Source of the DNA: Megaleporinus macrocephalus | Taxonomy: Eukaryota > Chordata > Actinopteri > Characiformes > Anostomidae | DNA length: 64,000 nucleotides | Direction: 5' to 3' | Assembly (NCBI GenBank): GCA_021613375.1 | Contig: CM038708.1 | Span: forward strand, 30,581,559-30,645,558 | Shown here: positions 37,500 through 50,524 of the stretch, piece after piece | Numbering within the stretch: position 1 is the first letter of the stretch | How the letters are laid out: each line of letters starts with the position of its first letter | Notes under the pieces: generated by a model | Databases searched by the model: none | Told to the model about the DNA's origin: nothing | Seen by the model: only the letters and a program-made list of their open reading frames with translations | Position numbers and translations under genes: made by a program

Positions 37500-38190
37500 C
37501 ATTACAAAACAACTCCGTTCCAACTCCAGATTACATACAGCTTTTTGATTGGATGCTCGGATTCCGGACATCAGCGGATTTTCTTCAGAAAGTTTTTCCC
37601 ATATAGAATGAGGAGAATGGAAAAGTGCACGTCAATCTAATGTACTTCTGCTCGACTGACTGCCACCATTTCGCATACACTGAATCAGGTCAGACACCCA
37701 ACCATGACTGCAGTGTTGGTTCAACCCGCACTCGTCTCTTTTTTGTTTTTTTTCATACCTCTTTTTTCCCCATTGAGTCCTATTCATTTTCGGACACACA
37801 CAAACCTTTCATTTAATATGCAGTCACCAAACCGCATTCATTAATCAGGACAGGTCCTTAAGCACTTATGCACAGACCTACTGACCTGCAATCATCTATT
37901 CGTCATTTATACATCGTTCGTCCCTCCAATGAGGTCCCATTCATTTTCAGCCAAACCAAAACATTATGGTTTCATTAAATCTGCAGCCACCAAACTGCAT
38001 GTATTCAATCAGAGCACATCCCCAACCTCTAATCCACAGACATACTGACCCACTCTCCTCTATTTGTTGTTTATGTACAACCATCCTGTGCTTCCTTCAG
38101 GAAATGCACTTTTCGAGTTTTGTATTATTTTTTATTTATCTCTCACTCTTCAGTTGCATCATGGTGGAAACAGATGTTTGCAGATATAGA
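37500..38190. other. No gene recognised
   Basis: Moderate-complexity sequence with an internal duplication (ttgagtcctattcattttcg near 37770 and gaggtcccattcattttcag near 37930). It is probably an old repeat. Confidence 0.4.
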
Positions 38191-38720
38191 AAGAAAAAGG
38201 TTTACTGATGTGAATAGGCTCAAAGAGTCCACACTCAGATATACGCCAAGTACAAAGCAGAGGTAAACCTAACAATATGGGGCTTAAACAAAAACATAAG
38301 TTCAGAAACAGGCTAAGGTCAAAACCAGAGATCAACGCAACGCAACCAAACTAGACAGGGCTAATCAGAAACATCAACGTAGATACAGGCAGAAGGTTCA
38401 TAAACAGAAGGGCACGGTAACCAATACAAAAGGGGCTAGATAAGAGGCAAGAGATGGTAAACGGCAAACAGGTCATAAACAGGAGATCAGAAACAAGAGA
38501 ACGCTCAGCAAGGCACACGGAAAAGGCACAATACTTCACAACGTGAGTGTCCAAACGCCGAGACTAAATAGTCCAAATAATTATCAGTACTCAGGTGAAC
38601 TTGATCTAGTTCAGTCAGCTGATCGAGAGTCAGGTCTCACGTGACCCCCGGTAGCCTGCTGGAAATTGGAGTTCGATAGAGGCAGCACAGACTCCCGTAC
38701 AGCAGCATGGGCGCGCGATG
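38190..38720. repeat. Probable dispersed transposon-derived repeat
   Basis: An A/G-rich block of moderate GC, with acaggctaaggtcaaaacca, acggcaaacaggtcataaac and acgtgagtgtccaaacgccg. I associate this style of sequence with a common fish non-autonomous element. No coding capacity. Confidence 0.45.
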
Positions 38721-38729
38721 TGACATCAG

Positions 38730-39560
38730 TCTTCTTTTTTTACACCTTTCTTTCACGTTTACAGCCTGACAAATGATCATGAAACAGCGTGATTTAATTA
38801 ATTTGTTTATTTATTTATTTCATTATTGTTTAGTGAATGCAGCAGTGAGTTGAATAGGTCTCTGGTAGGAGTCAATCATGTTTATTTGAAAGTTCATATT
38901 TATATTATACAGTGTGGTGTTCAGGAGACATATCACAACACATTGTTTGAGTTGTATCACTGAGAAAACACAAAGTCCTCTAGTATGCCGTTATAGGCAG
39001 TATTTCAGGAGACTAGTATTCTAGTGGACCTACAAATAAAATGAAGACCATTGAAAATGACCTTAATAGGTCCCCTGAATAATATTAAAATATATTTGTA
39101 GATTTTGTTTTCTAACATTTACTATTTATTTATTTATTTATTGATTGATTTATAGTAAAGATTTTACAAAAAAGATAGTAGTACAAATAGTAGTCCATAT
39201 TTTTAAAACATATAATTAAAGTTGTAATACCATTGTGGGATCAGCACTTCTGGGTTGTTTTCATAATGTCATGATGATGAAACGATACAATCAATAGTTA
39301 TCTGGCCTGGAATGCGTCGTAGTTCATGTTTATGTCATAGTTTACAAAAAATAAGCTTCACTGAGCTTCAATAGAAAACCCGAAGAGAACCCCATGTGCT
39401 AGAACTGACAGCTGAGGCACACTGACCCTGGATTTCTAGCCACCTTCTGAAACCAGCAAATTTTATTAGTAGAAATATTATTACAGACACCAACAGGAGT
39501 TAATTAATTATCACATTACACAGGAGTTATCATGAAGGTAGTTTCCCAGTTTGACTGTAA
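38730..39560. other. No gene recognised
   Basis: AT-rich spacer upstream of the U6 tail exon, without recognisable features. Confidence 0.45.
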
Positions 39561-39574
39561 CACTGATGTTGTTT

Positions 39575-41859
39575 CTAGTGACGGGTGTTTATCTGGGAGT
39601 ACACAGGCTGATCACTGCTGGTCTTTGTTCTGCTTCTTCTTGAGGAGGAAGACTGAGTAAAGCTTAGAGCTGCGTAGTTTAAGGCGTCATCACCATTAGC
39701 CTGACAGATTCCACAATAAAACATGTAACAGTTATAGACAGCAGGCATCAATCAGATTATAAGATACATATATATAATAAGATGCAGAGTTTTTGTAATG
39801 CTGGCTTACAATTACACAATGAGCAATATAATAAGTAGTTTCTGTAGTTTGGAAAAATTAGATAAAAGTGAAATAATCACCTGGTTTACTTGGGGTGCAT
39901 GAACTTCCGCAGCATCTTCAACAAATAACAAGAAAATTAATTAAACATGTAAAATTAAATACTACACAGCTCACAAAGATTTGTAATCAAATTATTAATA
40001 AGTATTTGTAAAAATACTAGCAGTTTTAGTGGTAAAACTTACCTTTACGATGACTGTTATGTAATTTTTTACACAGCAATAAAACTAGCACAATAGATAT
40101 GATGTTCGATGCTGCTAAACCGATGACGGTTGGGTCCAAAACACCTTTTTCTGTAATAACCAAGAAAATTAATCAAAATTGGAAAAATGGAAGCTTTTGA
40201 GGGTCTTAACCCCAAATTATTAAACACATAAATTGAGTAAATTGGTGTGAGAAGCTTTATTCTTTAATTTCTTTAAATAGTAAAGTTTTGTTGAATTACA
40301 GTCTTTTACAGAACAGAAAGTCAGTATTATTTTACTCAGCACTGATGCCTTTGAACAGTTAAATCAATGTCAGCAATAATTCATCTAATTATACACTTAG
40401 TGGATCGTAAAGATTATTAATGCTGTGAATAAAATGTGTTACAATCTGCTGAATTATTTAGAAAGTTATGTATTACATTTACATATTGTATAAAAGTAAA
40501 GTATGTTGTGGCCATTTGCTGTAAAATTACTATTTTGGAGATAATTATTTTTCTTGGACAATAACGACACACATATGAAAACTTGGAATACGTCTTTATG
40601 TGGTTAAAAAAATTTAAAATTGCACTACAGAAACAAGTTAACCTTAAACAAGTTCAATAAAAAAACAAGCTACATAATAATATTAATAATACATACATAT
40701 TTTATAATAATACAAATTTTATTTCATCTAGAAGTCTACAACAGGCAGCTATAATGGTTGTGATGTTTTTAACCACCAGTGTTTAACACACATTTTAGCC
40801 ACAGCACCACAAAAAGAATCAATAAGTATTAATGCAGGTTTTATACAAATCTTGAAACCAAATAATCTTTAAATGTATGATCCTACCTGCAAAGTCCAGT
40901 TTAGTTCCATTCCCAAAGATGATCTCTCCACACATGAGCACAGCGCAGTAGAAAGTTCCAGCATCAGAGAGGCTGAGGTTCCTCTTGGGGAGTTTGTAGA
41001 CACAGCTCTGTTTAGAAGAATCAGTCTCGGAGCTTTTCTTACACTCATCACTCCTGTTTCTATGAGTGTAAATGATTCCTGGATGAGATTCTCCTGATCC
41101 GGCTCTGAACCAGTACACACTGTGTTCTCCTGCAGACGTATCTGTGAGGACTGAACACTGCAAAGTTGTATCACCTCCCAGTTCAACAGGATCTGATACA
41201 GGATGTTGGAGAACAGCATTAAGACATGAAAGTGAATCTAAAGAGAGAAAATAATGAGTGATTATTGAGTAAAATGTAGATACACAGTTTGCAATATTTT
41301 AAATTTGGTGGTATTTAATAAAAGCAGACTGTAATAGACTCAGACTTACCTTTCAGTACTAAAACTCTACAGTCTGATAATGCAAAATCTGCATAACATG
41401 CAAATACACAGTAGTACGTTGCTGAATCAGATGGTTCTGCATTTAAGATACTCAGATTAAAACTGCTTTCTCCTCTTGATGCATTAAAGCGTCCAGTCTT
41501 CTCAAAATCATTGTGATATTGTACTTGTAATTTGTTAAAAACAGAAGCGATGAGAAGAGGCTTTTCTCCTGGAGTCTGTTTAAACCAGGCAGTCGCTTCA
41601 GGATCAACAGATAAAACAAAGCAATTCAGGTCGATATTTCCTCCATTCTGAACGTACTTCACTCCATTTTGACATGGAATCCTCGAGGTGCCACCTAACA
41701 AACAAAACAAAACAAAAACCATGAAACTTTATTGATATTTGACATCCATTGCTTTCTTTGTAAGACACACTGAACTTCATTAATGTTGAAGAATGAAGAA
41801 AAGGCTTAATCAGTACCCGATGCTATCAAGAAGAAAATGAGTGCATAAAATCGTATCAT
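39575..41859 (-). CDS. nitr: NITR U6, intact receptor with type A ITIM tail
   Basis: Exons: leader 41859-41817 (MIRFYALIFFLIAS), V 41694-41350, I 41237-40887, transmembrane 40150-40043, juxtamembrane 39915-39881, tail 39700-39575. Predicted 335 aa. V carries RIPCQNGVKYVQ, WFKQTPGEKP, DSATYYCVFACYADF (an extra CDR3 Cys) and SDCRVLVLKG. It differs from U8 V at only a handful of residues. The I exon begins with an additional Cys (DSLSCLNAV) and ends FGNGTKLDFAG; the F-strand motif is TFYC. Membrane part: VIGLAASNIISIVLVLLLC. Tail: DDALNYAALSFTQSSSSRR then DQPVYSQINTRH, with canonical ITIM LNYAAL. An inhibitory NITR is inferred. Confidence 0.88.
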
Positions 41860-41929
41860 AGCGAACCCTGAAAAACAAAAAAACATTTATATATTTGGTT
41901 ATATTATACAAACACTTTTGATTATAACA

Positions 41930-41956
41930 CACACATACACACACACACACACACAT

Positions 41957-42039
<83 letters not shown>

Positions 42040-42072
42040 TGTGTGTATAGATAGATAGATAGATAGATAGAT
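41930..42072. repeat. (CA)n/(TA)n/(GATA)n microsatellite in U6 5' UTR intron
   Basis: CA-type, then TA-type, then GATA units occur in succession. They lie between the leader exon and the promoter, so they fall inside the 5' UTR intron. Confidence 0.9.
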
Positions 42073-42193
42073 AATAAAAAATAAAATATAGATATATAGA
42101 CATATTCAATGCTATATTGCTGTAATTGAGCTACCTTTTACTTACAGATTTTACCTTCCAAGATGTAGTTTCCGTGGAAACTTCTACAAGTGC

Positions 42194-42230
42194 AGCTTTA
42201 TAACGCTGTGCTGAAAGCTGATTGGCTCCC
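42194..42230 (-). promoter_or_regulatory. U6 promoter module (CCAAT + TATA)
   Basis: GGAGCCAATCAGC and GTTATAAAGC on the minus strand at the usual spacing. A donor GTAAGT lies near 42145. Confidence 0.7.
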
Positions 42231-42639
42231 ATAACATAAGGTTGAATCAGGCCCCAACCACCTGCTCCAACCAGAAATGCAGAACTTCATATGCAAATCA
42301 CTACAAATACACATCCTGAAATATTAACAGATAAAAGTTTTTAATTTTAAATGTTACAAGTTCTCTTTAAATATTTCTATTTATAGCTGAAAACTAACAC
42401 AACACAGTAAGAACTAGCACAATAAACCCATTATAGTGATTTACTGTGAAGAACGTATACAAGTGTATTATCAGGGTGAGGAAGAGGCCCAGGTGGTTCC
42501 AGGGTTGCAGAACTACAGTGGGCCAGAGAGTGTACATCAGATTATAGAGGCAGTTTTTCTATTAGAATCTTTTGAAATGTTTTCTCAGGGGTTTCTGTTT
42601 CTCAGTTTCTCAGGAAATCTACACTACGTTTGTTTTTGA

Positions 42640-42830
42640 GTCCCATTTCCCATCACAAGGCATGTACCTTGTCTGTTAAGATCTTTTCTTCCTGTGGCTT
42701 ATATCTCACATTTGAGTGTATATTTAGCACCAACAGCCTAGAAGGTACACACTTACTGCAGTGGAGGCTGGACTGCTGAAACAACCACATCAAAAGATGA
42801 TGTTTAACAGTTTCTTGAAAGAAAAGACCT
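42640..42830. repeat. Upstream flank duplicated between units
   Basis: Shares cccatcacaaggcatgtacc, tttgagtgtatatttagca and tggactgctgaaac with 55970-56235 and 61725-61860. These are large-scale copies of the region upstream of the NITR promoters. Confidence 0.6.
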
Positions 42831-44560
42831 CCAGACTAAAAAAAAAGAGATGCGCTCAACCTTCTTTTCTTCACCTTTACATTTGACATTCAGAGTAACT
42901 ACCAAATATTTCAGTGTATTGGTTAACAACACCTTCACATTAATAACTGAGTTATAAAACACCTGGAAGTGAAACATGTAATTACTTAATGTTACTAAAG
43001 TTAAACAGAATTGATCTCTAACTTGTAGAGTTTTTAGAAGACAGGTGGAACAGGGGGTTCTATTGTTTAAGGTGTGATTGTGCAGATGCTCAGTGGGTTT
43101 TTTTATCACAAAGGAGCCAAGCATGTGCACAGCTGGGCACATGAGATAGCACACATAAAATCATAACTTGACTGTTAAAGCTGATCTGTTCATAACGTTG
43201 TTGTTTTGAAAGTCACAAAGTTACATCCCTTTGCATTCCATCAGAAGAAAACAGCTGTTTAGACTAATCAGGTTCTCATGAGTCACGTCAGTTAGAACGT
43301 AAAGAACGGTTTCCCATCCCTGGTGCTGGAGAACCGTCACACTGCGCGTTTGTGTGTTTTCCTGCCAAACAGGAAGGACTTGTTTACGAGCAGGGAAAGT
43401 GCTACAATGTGCAGGGCAGAGGTCACTGCAGGACCAGGTCAGGAACCACTGAAGTATATATGGTAGCAGGCTTTATTAAACTGGGGCTCTGTTTAAACTG
43501 AATAGCTGAGCATGCAGGGCAGATACAACAGGCTGTTGGAGTTACAGTCACAGGAGAAACTTCTGTCAGTAACTGATCTGATAGAGCAGCTCCGCATGTG
43601 TTAAATGGCAGCAGTGTAGAGTGGGGAACCGCTCTCATATGAAGGCGAGTGGGGGGAGGTGTCATCACGGTATTGGGAGGGGTTTGGGTGTTGAACATGG
43701 TGTGAAGAGACAGATGCATTTGGACGTTTCATAACTCATAACTCAGACTATGTTCTGAAGTATTGGCATGATCAGATTTGAATCTGCTTTAAATGTATGT
43801 TGTGTGCACTTAAACCTGCATGTTTATATATAAATATAATCACTGTCCAATGAAAAACACCTAATCTCAACTCTTGTCAATTTTTATTTTTCTACATTTT
43901 TCTACAATTAAAACCAGCAACTGCCCTTTACACTGTGGGAACACTTTATGATTAATTGACCAATAGAAATGCTCCAAAATAGCTTGAAAAAAATTCTGGT
44001 TCCATTAACTTGCATTGAAATTAAAGATGTTTTTTGCCTCTACTGTAAAGTTGCGATTTTGGAGATACTAGTTTTTCTTTGGATAGTGAGGATATACTAC
44101 TATCTCGTTATTATCCTGCAGCACAGAAAGAAGTTAAAAAAGAAACAGGTTCAAAAAGAATTCCGGAAAAAGCAGCATATACTATATACATTCCTTTCTC
44201 TGTTTATTTATAAAATGCAGTTCATTTAGAAATGTTAGAATTATATTTAATGTTAATTAAATCAATTATGATTTAATGGAAGCCACTGAACAGAAAACAG
44301 GTTGATCACTTTCTATGCCTGAAATTACATTGAACTGATACAGAGACGTATAATTACAGAATGGTCCACACAATACTATCTCATTCACTATTTTATTAAA
44401 AAATCTGAAAAAAGATCCAAAATCAAAACCAAAATGTTTAATAGATTTCAGTAAAAACACTGAACCAATGCTGGATCACATCAATAAACTATATGGCCAA
44501 ATACCATTGTGAGTAATCTGCAGCAAAGGACGAAACGATCCAGCAGGTTTTTTATTCAGT
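42830..44560. other. Spacer between U6 and U7, no gene
   Basis: It holds part of the conserved upstream block (43020-43100), a GC-richer stretch at 43310-43720 with a minus-strand frame of no known domain, and a MITE. Confidence 0.5.
43840..44089 (+). mobile_element. MITE with TCACTGTCCAA terminal inverted repeats
   Basis: Starts tcactgtccaatgaaaaac and ends gtttttctttggatagtga, matching inverted termini of 19 bases with few mismatches. 250 bases, non-coding. It is the clearest forward copy of the family. Confidence 0.75.
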
Positions 44561-44569
44561 AATTTAGCT

Positions 44570-46713
44570 TTATTGGGGGAATTTGATCTGCGAGTACACT
44601 TCAGTGGTTTTAAGCTTCTGTTGTCTCCTAGTGCTTCTCGATGATGGTGGTTTATTAGTGAAACTCAGTGCTGCATAGTTCAAAGCTTCATCACATGCAT
44701 CCTAAAGGAAACAGAGTTTAGCAGAAGAGTTAGAAGCTCCCACAATCCCCCAAAACATAAAATTACAATTCACTGTGCATTGTGTGGACTGTACTAGTGA
44801 TTGTAGTTTATAATGGTTATAAACTATAACTATAAATTATTTATATGTATCGTGTATTTATATTAACCTTGTTTTACTGTTTAATCATTGAGAATTTCTA
44901 GAGACTGACTTTAGCAGAACAGTTGAAAATGATTTAATTACCTGATTTACTTGGACTGTGTGACCTTTAACAGCATCTTGATCAAATGATACAAGTAACA
45001 ATACAGAAGTCAATCAGTAAATCAAAGCAGAATAAATAATGTGAAAGATAATAAAATATTGAACAATCAGATCAGTTTGAGATCTGAAACTTACCTTTAT
45101 GGTGATATTTGTGTAATTTTCTACACAGAAATAAAATCACAGCCAGACATATGAAGTGTGATGCTGCTAAAGTGAGAACGATTGGGACCAAAACATTGTT
45201 TCCTGCAGTAAGAAAGCAGATAATTGAAATGTTGTTAATTTTTTTCACTAATGTTGAGCAGAAAAAACACAGAAAAGTTAAAAAAGATTAAAAAAAATAA
45301 AATTACAAATTACAAATGAAATAAATCTAAATGGATAGATTAAATTTGTTTCTATAAATTGATATGAAGAAAAATAATCAATTCATTGGGGTTAATGATT
45401 AAAGTATGTAGCATTTATGAATTTATGGCATGTTGTTGTGCGTTGATATTGCATTATCAAGGTTAGTAAAAGTGACTGAGCGAGAGAACACATGTAGACT
45501 TAAAATTTTGAGTGTTGTTGTGTAGTGTCACATAGCGGCTTACTTAACAACCTTTGATGTTTTACATTACTTAATTCTTTTGTTAATTATTCTACAAAAC
45601 ATCACTATTGAGAAAAAGGACCATCCACAGAGACATAGAGGTAACATTGTTATGAAAGCATGAATCAATATACTGATAATTTATGAACGAGTAAAGGCTT
45701 TTGAGGTCAAAAGAAACTTAACTCACAGCCTCAATTTACTAATTTGCTAACAGTTGTGTTACTTCAACTGTTTGGACCTAGTAGCTCATGAAATACTAAT
45801 ATCTCTTTATCCAGAAAGACTTATATCTAAGTTCGAAGAGCTGTCTGCACATATTCCCATACATTTAAAACTTTTCTTACATATTTTGTGTAGTGGAGTT
45901 TGTTTTGTCATGTTGTGTGAATTTGGTAGACACAATGTGCTACAGAGGTCCAAAAAGTTCTGAGTTCTGAGTCATTTTTAAAAACTGCATTAAATATGAT
46001 ATAAATATACAGTTAATGAATCCTGCAATAAAGCATATCCCCATATAACAACATGTATGTATTATATATTTTTTTAAAGACATATACTATAATATAACAT
46101 GAATATAAACAGAAAAATGAATGTTTTACTGACAGTACAGCAATACCATGTCATAGCAACGACAGATTCTTCCTACATTTTAACTATTTCATACTGAATA
46201 TGTATCAGAACACAAGAAACTACCCTTATCACTAATATTGTTTAATATTGAACCTGATACAAAAATTGTTTTATTGAGCTTATAGCCCCTCAAAATACAG
46301 CTATTTTTATTAATATTAATATATTGCTCTTACCTACAAAGTCTAGTCTTGTTCCATTCCCGAAGATGATCTCTCCACACATGAGCACAGCACAGTAGTA
46401 ATTTCCAGCATCAGAGAGGCTGAGGTTCCTCTTGGGGAGTTTGTAGACACAGCTCTGTGTAGAAGAATCAGTCTCAGAGCTTTTCTTACACTCATCACTC
46501 CTGTTTCCATGAGTGTAAATGATTCCTGGATGAGATTCTCCTGATCCGGCTCTGAACCAGTACACACTGTGTTCTCCTACAAACGTATCTGTGAGGACTG
46601 AACACTGCAAAGTTGTATCACCTCCCAGTTCAACAGGACCTGATACAGGATGTTGGAGAACAGCATTGCAACTAGAACATGAATCTAAAGACAGAAAAAT
46701 GAAAATGAAGTCA

Positions 46714-46795
<82 letters not shown>

Positions 46796-47388
46796 TGATT
46801 TCAAGTTAGAAGAATTAGGGTTCTAAATTGACTATAATAGACTCCTAGACACCTACCTTTCAGTACTATCACTGTGCAGTCTAATAATGCAGTATGTGTA
46901 TAATAAGAAACAGTGCAGTAATATGCAGCTGAATCAGACGGTTCTGCATTTAAGATATTCAGATTAAAACTGCTTTCCTCTCTTACTGCATTAAAGCGGC
47001 GGCTCTTGTTAAAGCTGTTATGATATTTGACTGTTTTAGAGTGAAAAGCAGAAGCGATGAGAAGAGGCTTTTCTCCTGGAGTCTGTTTGAACCATTCAGT
47101 CACTGATGCGTCAGTAGATGGAAAAAAGCAAATCAGACTAATATTGTCCCCGTTCTGAATGTACTTCAGTCCATTTGCACATGGAATGTCAATCATTGAA
47201 GTGCCACCTATAAGAGAAACAAATGAATGAAAATGAATGACGAGTAGGTATAACAGCATTCCACAAATATTACAATATTAATATTAATATTAATATGAGC
47301 AGCAGTTCTAAACACATCATCCTGTTAGAGAAATGAATAGAATACTACCCAACGCTGAGAACACAACCAGTACACACAATCCAATCAT
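44570..47388 (-). CDS. nitr: NITR U7, intact receptor with type B ITIM tail
   Basis: Exons: leader 47388-47349 (MIGLCVLVVFSAL, one codon shorter), V 47207-46857, I 46684-46334, transmembrane 45202-45095, juxtamembrane 44976-44942, tail 44701-44570. Predicted 338 aa. V: DIPCANGLKYIQ, WFKQTPGEKP, DSAAYYCTVSYY, LLDCTVIVLKG. I: two extra Cys at its start (DSCSSCNAV), FVGEHSVYWFRAGSGES, NYYCAVLMC, FGNGTRLDFVG. Membrane: VPIVLTLAASHFICLAVIL. Tail: ACDEALNYAALSFTNKPP then TTEVYSQIKFPQ. ITIM LNYAAL is canonical. A long TA run lies in the I-V intron (about 46718-46792). A 1.5 kb minisatellite separates the leader from the promoter. Confidence 0.88.
46718..46792. repeat. (TA)n microsatellite in U7 intron
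   Basis: About 37 TA units between the I and V exons. Confidence 0.95.
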
Positions 47389-47449
47389 CCCCAAACTCTT
47401 CAAGCAGCGCATCCCCTGAAAATTAATATTTCATTACATATTACAAATT

Positions 47450-48920
47450 ACTAAACACATTACAAACTAGTAAACACATTACAAACTATTAAACACATTA
47501 CAAACTAGTAAACACATTACAAACTATTAAACACATTACAAACTATTAAACACATTACAAACTACTAAACACATTACAAACTACTAAACACATTACAAAC
47601 TATTAAACACATTACAAATTACTAAACACATTACAAACTATTAAACACATTACAAACTGGTACACACATTACAAACTGGTAATCACATTACAAACTACTA
47701 AACATATTACAAACTAGTTCAAACATTACAAACTAGTTAGCACATTACAAACTTCTAAACACATTATAAATTATTAAACACATTACAAACTATTAAACAC
47801 ATTACAAACTATTAAACACATTACAAACTACTAAACACATTGCAAACTAGTTCACAAATTACAAACTACTAAACATATTACAAACTATTAAACACATTAC
47901 AAACTAGTTCACAAATTACAAACTACTAAACATATTACAAACTACTAAACACATTACAAACTATTAAACACATTACAAACTATTAAACACATTAAAACTA
48001 CTAAACACATTACAAGCTACTAAACATATTACAAACTAATAAACACATCACAAACTATTAAACACATTACAAACTATTAAACACATCACAAACTAGTACA
48101 CACATTACAAACTAATAAACACATTACAAACTACTAAACACATTACAAACTAGTAAACACATTACAAACTATTAAACACATTACAAACTATTAAACACAT
48201 TACAAACTACTAAACACATTACACAATATTAAACACATTACACATTACTAAACACATCACAAATTACTAAACATATTACAAACTATTAAACACATTACAA
48301 ACTGTTAAACACATTGCAAACTATTAAACTCATTACAAATTACTAAACACATTACAAACTACTAAACATATTACAAACTACTAAACACATTACAAACAAT
48401 TAAACACATTACAAACTAGTAAACACATTACAAACTATTAAACACATTACAAACTAGTAAACATATTACAAACTATTAAACACATTACAAACTAGTAAAC
48501 ATTTTACAAACTATTAAACACATTACAAACTAGTAAACATTTTACAAACTAGTAAATATATTACAAACTATTAAACACATTACTAACTAGTAAACACATT
48601 ACAAACTACTAAACACATTACAAGCTACTAAACACATTACAAACTAGTAAACACATTACAAGCTACTAAACACATTACAAACTATTAAACACATTACTAA
48701 CTAGTAAACACATTACAAACTACTAAACACATTACAAGCTACTAAACACATTACAAACTAGTAAACACATTACAAGCTACTAAACACATTACAAACTATT
48801 AAACACATTACAAACTAGTAACTATTTTACAAACTGGTAAACATGTTACAAACCATTAAAGGCATTACAAACTACAAAACACATTACAAACTAGTAACTA
48901 TATTCCAAACTAGTACATGT
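47450..48920. repeat. 19-bp minisatellite in U7 5' UTR intron
   Basis: The unit aaacacattacaaactatt repeats at a 19-base step for about 1.47 kb, roughly 75 copies, with T/C/G variants at a few positions (ctatt, ctact, ctagt). Acceptor (TTTTCAG, about 47418) and donor (near 49022) flank it, so it sits inside the 5' UTR intron. Confidence 0.95.
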
Positions 48921-49090
48921 TACAAACTAGTGATTAGTAAATAATTAATAAACCTAACTTATATTTAGTTACATGTTATGTTATGTCACTGGAATTAATT
49001 CATTATATACACTCACTCACAGTTTCTGATGGAAGACTTCTGAGATGTAGGTACTATACATACTCTGTCCTTAAAACTTCTACAGGCGCA

Positions 49091-49126
49091 GTTTTATAAT
49101 TCTGTGCTAACAGCTGATTGGCTCCC
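49091..49126 (-). promoter_or_regulatory. U7 promoter module (CCAAT + TATA)
   Basis: GGAGCCAATCAGC followed by ATTATAAAAC on the minus strand. It lies 1.7 kb from the leader because of the minisatellite; in U2 and U3 the distance is about 0.2 kb. Confidence 0.65.
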
Positions 49127-49129
49127 TAA

Positions 49130-50250
49130 ACAGGAAGTAGAACTAGGGTCCAACCACTCATAACAACAGGCTTTACAGCTCTATCCTCAAACCACTAGGC
49201 TGAGATACAAACCTGTCTTTGTTGAAACAAAAGTCAAACGTACAATCTATAATCTAAAATCTAATATTTGAAAAAAATTATAAAGTAATGAATTTTCATT
49301 GAATTACTAAATATTTATTTATTTTGTGACAATAGCAGGACTTATATAGACCTTATTAGTGTCTTAAGGGCAGGAATGTAATAGTGTTGTGCTGATGCTT
49401 GTATCTGTGATAGTACAGAGTTACTGAAAGGAAATCTCCACAGGTGGCAGTAGAGAGTGACCAAGTATGATGAAGCTCACTGAACCCAGACTCACAAGGG
49501 CAGCAGTGCAGGTACTTCATTCTTCACAAAAAAGCTATTTCCTAAAGAACTGCTGAACCTTTCTATAAAACAGTGGATTTATTTTCCCTCATATGCTCAT
49601 AGTCAGTTATATATACTGATTTACTAACTTTCAGTAAAGAATGGTTACATTCTCTCTGTCTTAATGTTTATATCCCAGAAAAGTAGCCTGAACGTGTTTC
49701 CTCATTCTTTACGTACAAAGAAACAAAACAAGACTTTCAAAGCATCAAGAACTCAAAACAAACTGAACTAAACACAATATAAACTCAAAATGAGCTGAGC
49801 AAACTCAGAACCACTTAACCCTTTCTGGATTACTTTTCTTTTCTCTTTTCCTTTTTAACCTTGATAGATGTTTAGTGGTAAACCATGACCTTTAAAGCTA
49901 GACCATCAGTTCAGCTCATAACTGATGCTTCAAAAACAAAAAATAACCACCAAAACCAGAATGGGCTTCTAGTAGTATGTTGACACTAAGCTAATGATGA
50001 TTCACATTAACATATTTTTGCTCTTGTATATTAAAAGCAGACAATCAAAGACATTCCATGTTTCATTTGAAGACTGTAAAAGACAATATATTTAAAATCT
50101 TGTACATCCAGGGAGGTGCAGAGAGACATTTTATTACTAAATTGTTGCTACCAATTTCAAACACTATATACAGAAATTCTTAGATCTTCTCTGAGGGCCT
50201 ACAAGGTTCTGATTGTTCTAAGTGGTTTTCACAAATCAGAACACTTGGGT
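49130..50250. other. No gene recognised
   Basis: AT-rich spacer. Short open frames without domains. Confidence 0.45.
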
Positions 50251-50510
50251 CTATCAAGGAGTCTCTATTCTTTCATTCATTCATTCTCTTATTGTTGTGT
50301 TAATGTTCTCCCTCCAGTGCTGATCACATGTATAGTGGTTCCTGATTGCCTTCTTCCTATCAAGGTTTCTTCATCTGGCTCTTAAGATGTTTTTCCTTTC
50401 CGCTGTCGTGCTTGGCTGGCCCCGTGGGGGGATTAGATGTGAACTGTATATTCCTTTAGTGACAATTCTCATTCTGATATGTGTCATACAAATCATTATG
50501 AATTGAGTTA
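50250..50510 (+). mobile_element. Probable LINE-type 3' tail
   Basis: ctccctccagtgctgatcac, gtttcttcatctggctctta, agatgtttttcctttccgct and a final tatgaattgagttaaactg resemble the conserved 3' region of a common fish retroelement. No coding sequence. Confidence 0.45.
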
Positions 50511-50524
50511 AACTGTTTAATTGC

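Noticed and set aside
47450..48920. The regular short units could suggest a CRISPR array.
   Set aside because: There are no unique spacers; units are contiguous and the setting is a vertebrate intron. It is a minisatellite.
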